A DNA stretch of 5,647 nucleotides, from positions 1 through 5,647 of the forward strand of contig CAKUFD010000022.1 of assembly GCA_934647195.1 (NCBI GenBank), written 5' to 3'. The position numbers were made by a program, and so were the translations under genes. The DNA comes from an uncultured Collinsella sp. GTDB lineage: Bacteria; Actinomycetota; Coriobacteriia; Coriobacteriales; Coriobacteriaceae. A model generated the notes under the pieces. It was not told where the DNA came from. It saw only the letters and a list, made by a program, of their open reading frames with translations, and ran no database searches. Below, one piece after another: positions 4,860 to 5,647 of the stretch. Each line of letters starts with the position of its first letter. The stretch's first letter is position 1.

Positions 4860-4893
4860 ATTATATGGAACTTGCTATGCAGCCGAGTCTCGG
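4860..4893 (-). promoter_or_regulatory. Promoter of the membrane-protein gene with a palindrome at -35
   Basis: On the minus strand a perfect TATAAT lies at 4865-4860, giving a start near 4853. No consensus -35 is present. That position is occupied by the palindrome CCGAGACTCGG (4893-4883), five paired bases each side of one base, a possible activator or repressor site. The promoter lies in the 123-bp gap after the regulator gene, so the membrane gene can be transcribed independently. Confidence 0.55.
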
Positions 4894-4948
4894 ATTCGTG
4901 CATTCCAGAACTCGCGCCCAAAAGGGGAGGGGCGACTCGGCGAACTTC

Positions 4949-5602
4949 TTACTTGTCGCTGGCCGCAGCCTTGGCCTCGTTGAGGTAGCTATAGAAGCTG
5001 TACTTGGAGATGCCAAAGAACTCGCAGGCGCGTTCGCTCGACTTGGAAATGAGGAAGGCGCCGCGACGGTCGAGGTAGCCAATGGCGCGAATGCGCTCGT
5101 CTTTGGTCATGAGCGCCGCGGGCTTGCCCACGTATTGCTCGCACTCGCGCAGCAGGTCCTCGAGCAGGTCGCCGATGTTTTTGGTGATGGGCTCGGGCTC
5201 GGTGTAGCCCGAGCCGCCGGTGCCGGTAAAGGCGTCGAGCGAGCGCTCGAATGCCTTCATAAGCGTAATGTCAAAGTTAATGCCCAAAATGCCGACGGGC
5301 TTGCCCTCGTCGTTGCGGATAAAGATCGTCGAGGACTTGAGCAGCTTGCCATCGGTGGTTTTGGTGAGGTACGGCTCGCGGTCGCGTACGTCGGTGGCAC
5401 CCTCGTGCATGGACTCAAACACAATGTGGCTGGGGCCATCGCCCAGCTTGCGCCCGCTTACGTGGCCGTTTTCGATTACCACAATGGAGTGATCTACGTC
5501 CTCGGTCTCCAGATCGTGAACGACGACTTCGCAGTTGGGGCCAAATTGCAGCGCCAAACCGTGTGCGAGACGCTTATAAAACTCAATCTGTGCGGGGGTC
5601 AT
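4949..5602 (-). CDS. YheO-like PAS/HTH transcriptional regulator
   Basis: This 217-residue protein has the two domains of the YheO/DauR family. The N-terminal YheO-like PAS domain (about 5-118) shows EVVVHDLE, then SIVVIENGHVSGRKLGD, then STIFIRNDEGKPVGILGINF, all at normal spacing. A linker (about 120-145) is followed by a C-terminal HTH_22 domain (about 160-210) with MTKDERIRAIGYLDRRGAF and the recognition part FGISKYSFYSYLNEAK. Length is that of the whole family. Known relatives bind a small molecule with the PAS domain and control metabolic genes, for example DauR for D-arginine use; the ligand here is unknown. The start at 5602 is preceded by AGGAAGG 5 nt upstream; a reading from 5632 adds ten residues that lack an RBS. 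Only 45 bp upstream are in the window, so its own promoter cannot be judged. Confidence 0.92.
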   Translation of the reverse strand: MTPAQIEFYKRLAHGLALQFGPNCEVVVHDLETEDVDHSIVVIENGHVSGRKLGDGPSHIVFESMHEGATDVRDREPYLTKTTDGKLLKSSTIFIRNDEGKPVGILGINFDITLMKAFERSLDAFTGTGGSGYTEPEPITKNIGDLLEDLLRECEQYVGKPAALMTKDERIRAIGYLDRRGAFLISKSSERACEFFGISKYSFYSYLNEAKAAASDK

Positions 5603-5647
5603 GGGTGCCTTCCTAAAAATTAGTTTGGGCACACTTTGCCATAAACC

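Noticed and set aside
4912..4942. CGCCC/GGGCG hairpin as a terminator of the regulator gene
   Set aside because: Only five pairs with a long loop and no T-run after it on the minus strand.
3812..5623. 603-residue plus-strand open frame
   Set aside because: It lies opposite two genes with clear domains or a membrane helix and good start sites; its own sequence is low-complexity Arg/Gly/Ala-rich shadow of GC-rich codons.
5608..5647. TTTATG-17-TAATTT as a promoter of the regulator gene
   Set aside because: Only half of the bases in each hexamer match and the upstream region is cut off by the window edge.

Overview
The window looks like an accessory stretch of a GC-rich actinobacterial chromosome, most likely a Coriobacteriia gut member such as Collinsella. 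That is an inference from GC-rich third positions in the clear genes, the YheO-type regulator and overall style; it is not proven here. Three intact genes are well supported (a DEDDh exonuclease, a single-pass membrane protein and a YheO-like PAS/HTH regulator). One 140-residue protein has no recognisable family. The left third is dominated by gene relics, repeats and RNA-like structures.

Layout. Positions 1-177 hold the C-terminus of an AAA ATPase of the DUF234 type. Its stop codon lies in the first unit of a 23-bp tandem repeat (172-246). Positions 290-886 are a 5'-truncated relic of another ATPase family, DUF4143. At 831-1907 lies a composite region: two direct repeats of about 230 bp (831-1063 and 1681-1907) flank an array of 61-62-bp units, each able to form a hairpin. 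The left direct repeat carries a 41-residue membrane-peptide gene on the minus strand (957-1082). Its Shine-Dalgarno lies in a hairpin, and a strong promoter faces it on the plus strand. This is the arrangement of a type I toxin-antitoxin module of the txpA/RatA style. The right copy keeps the opposing promoter and RNA hairpin but has lost the peptide start codon. This composite region is the best candidate for an undescribed system.

Positions 2127-2861 encode the DEDDh (DnaQ/RNase T-like) exonuclease, preceded by an inverted repeat in its leader. From 3055 to the end all genes are on the minus strand. They are the unrecognised protein (3055-3477), a proline/alanine-rich single-TM protein (3842-4825) with its own TATAAT promoter, and the regulator (4949-5602). 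The 365-bp gap 3478-3841 has no convincing gene but holds an intrinsic terminator, a perfect 19-bp inverted repeat, a 33-bp tandem repeat and a further hairpin.

The genes do not form one obvious pathway. The toxin-like module and the ATPase relics suggest repeated insertion and decay; the right half looks like ordinary chromosome with single-gene transcription units.
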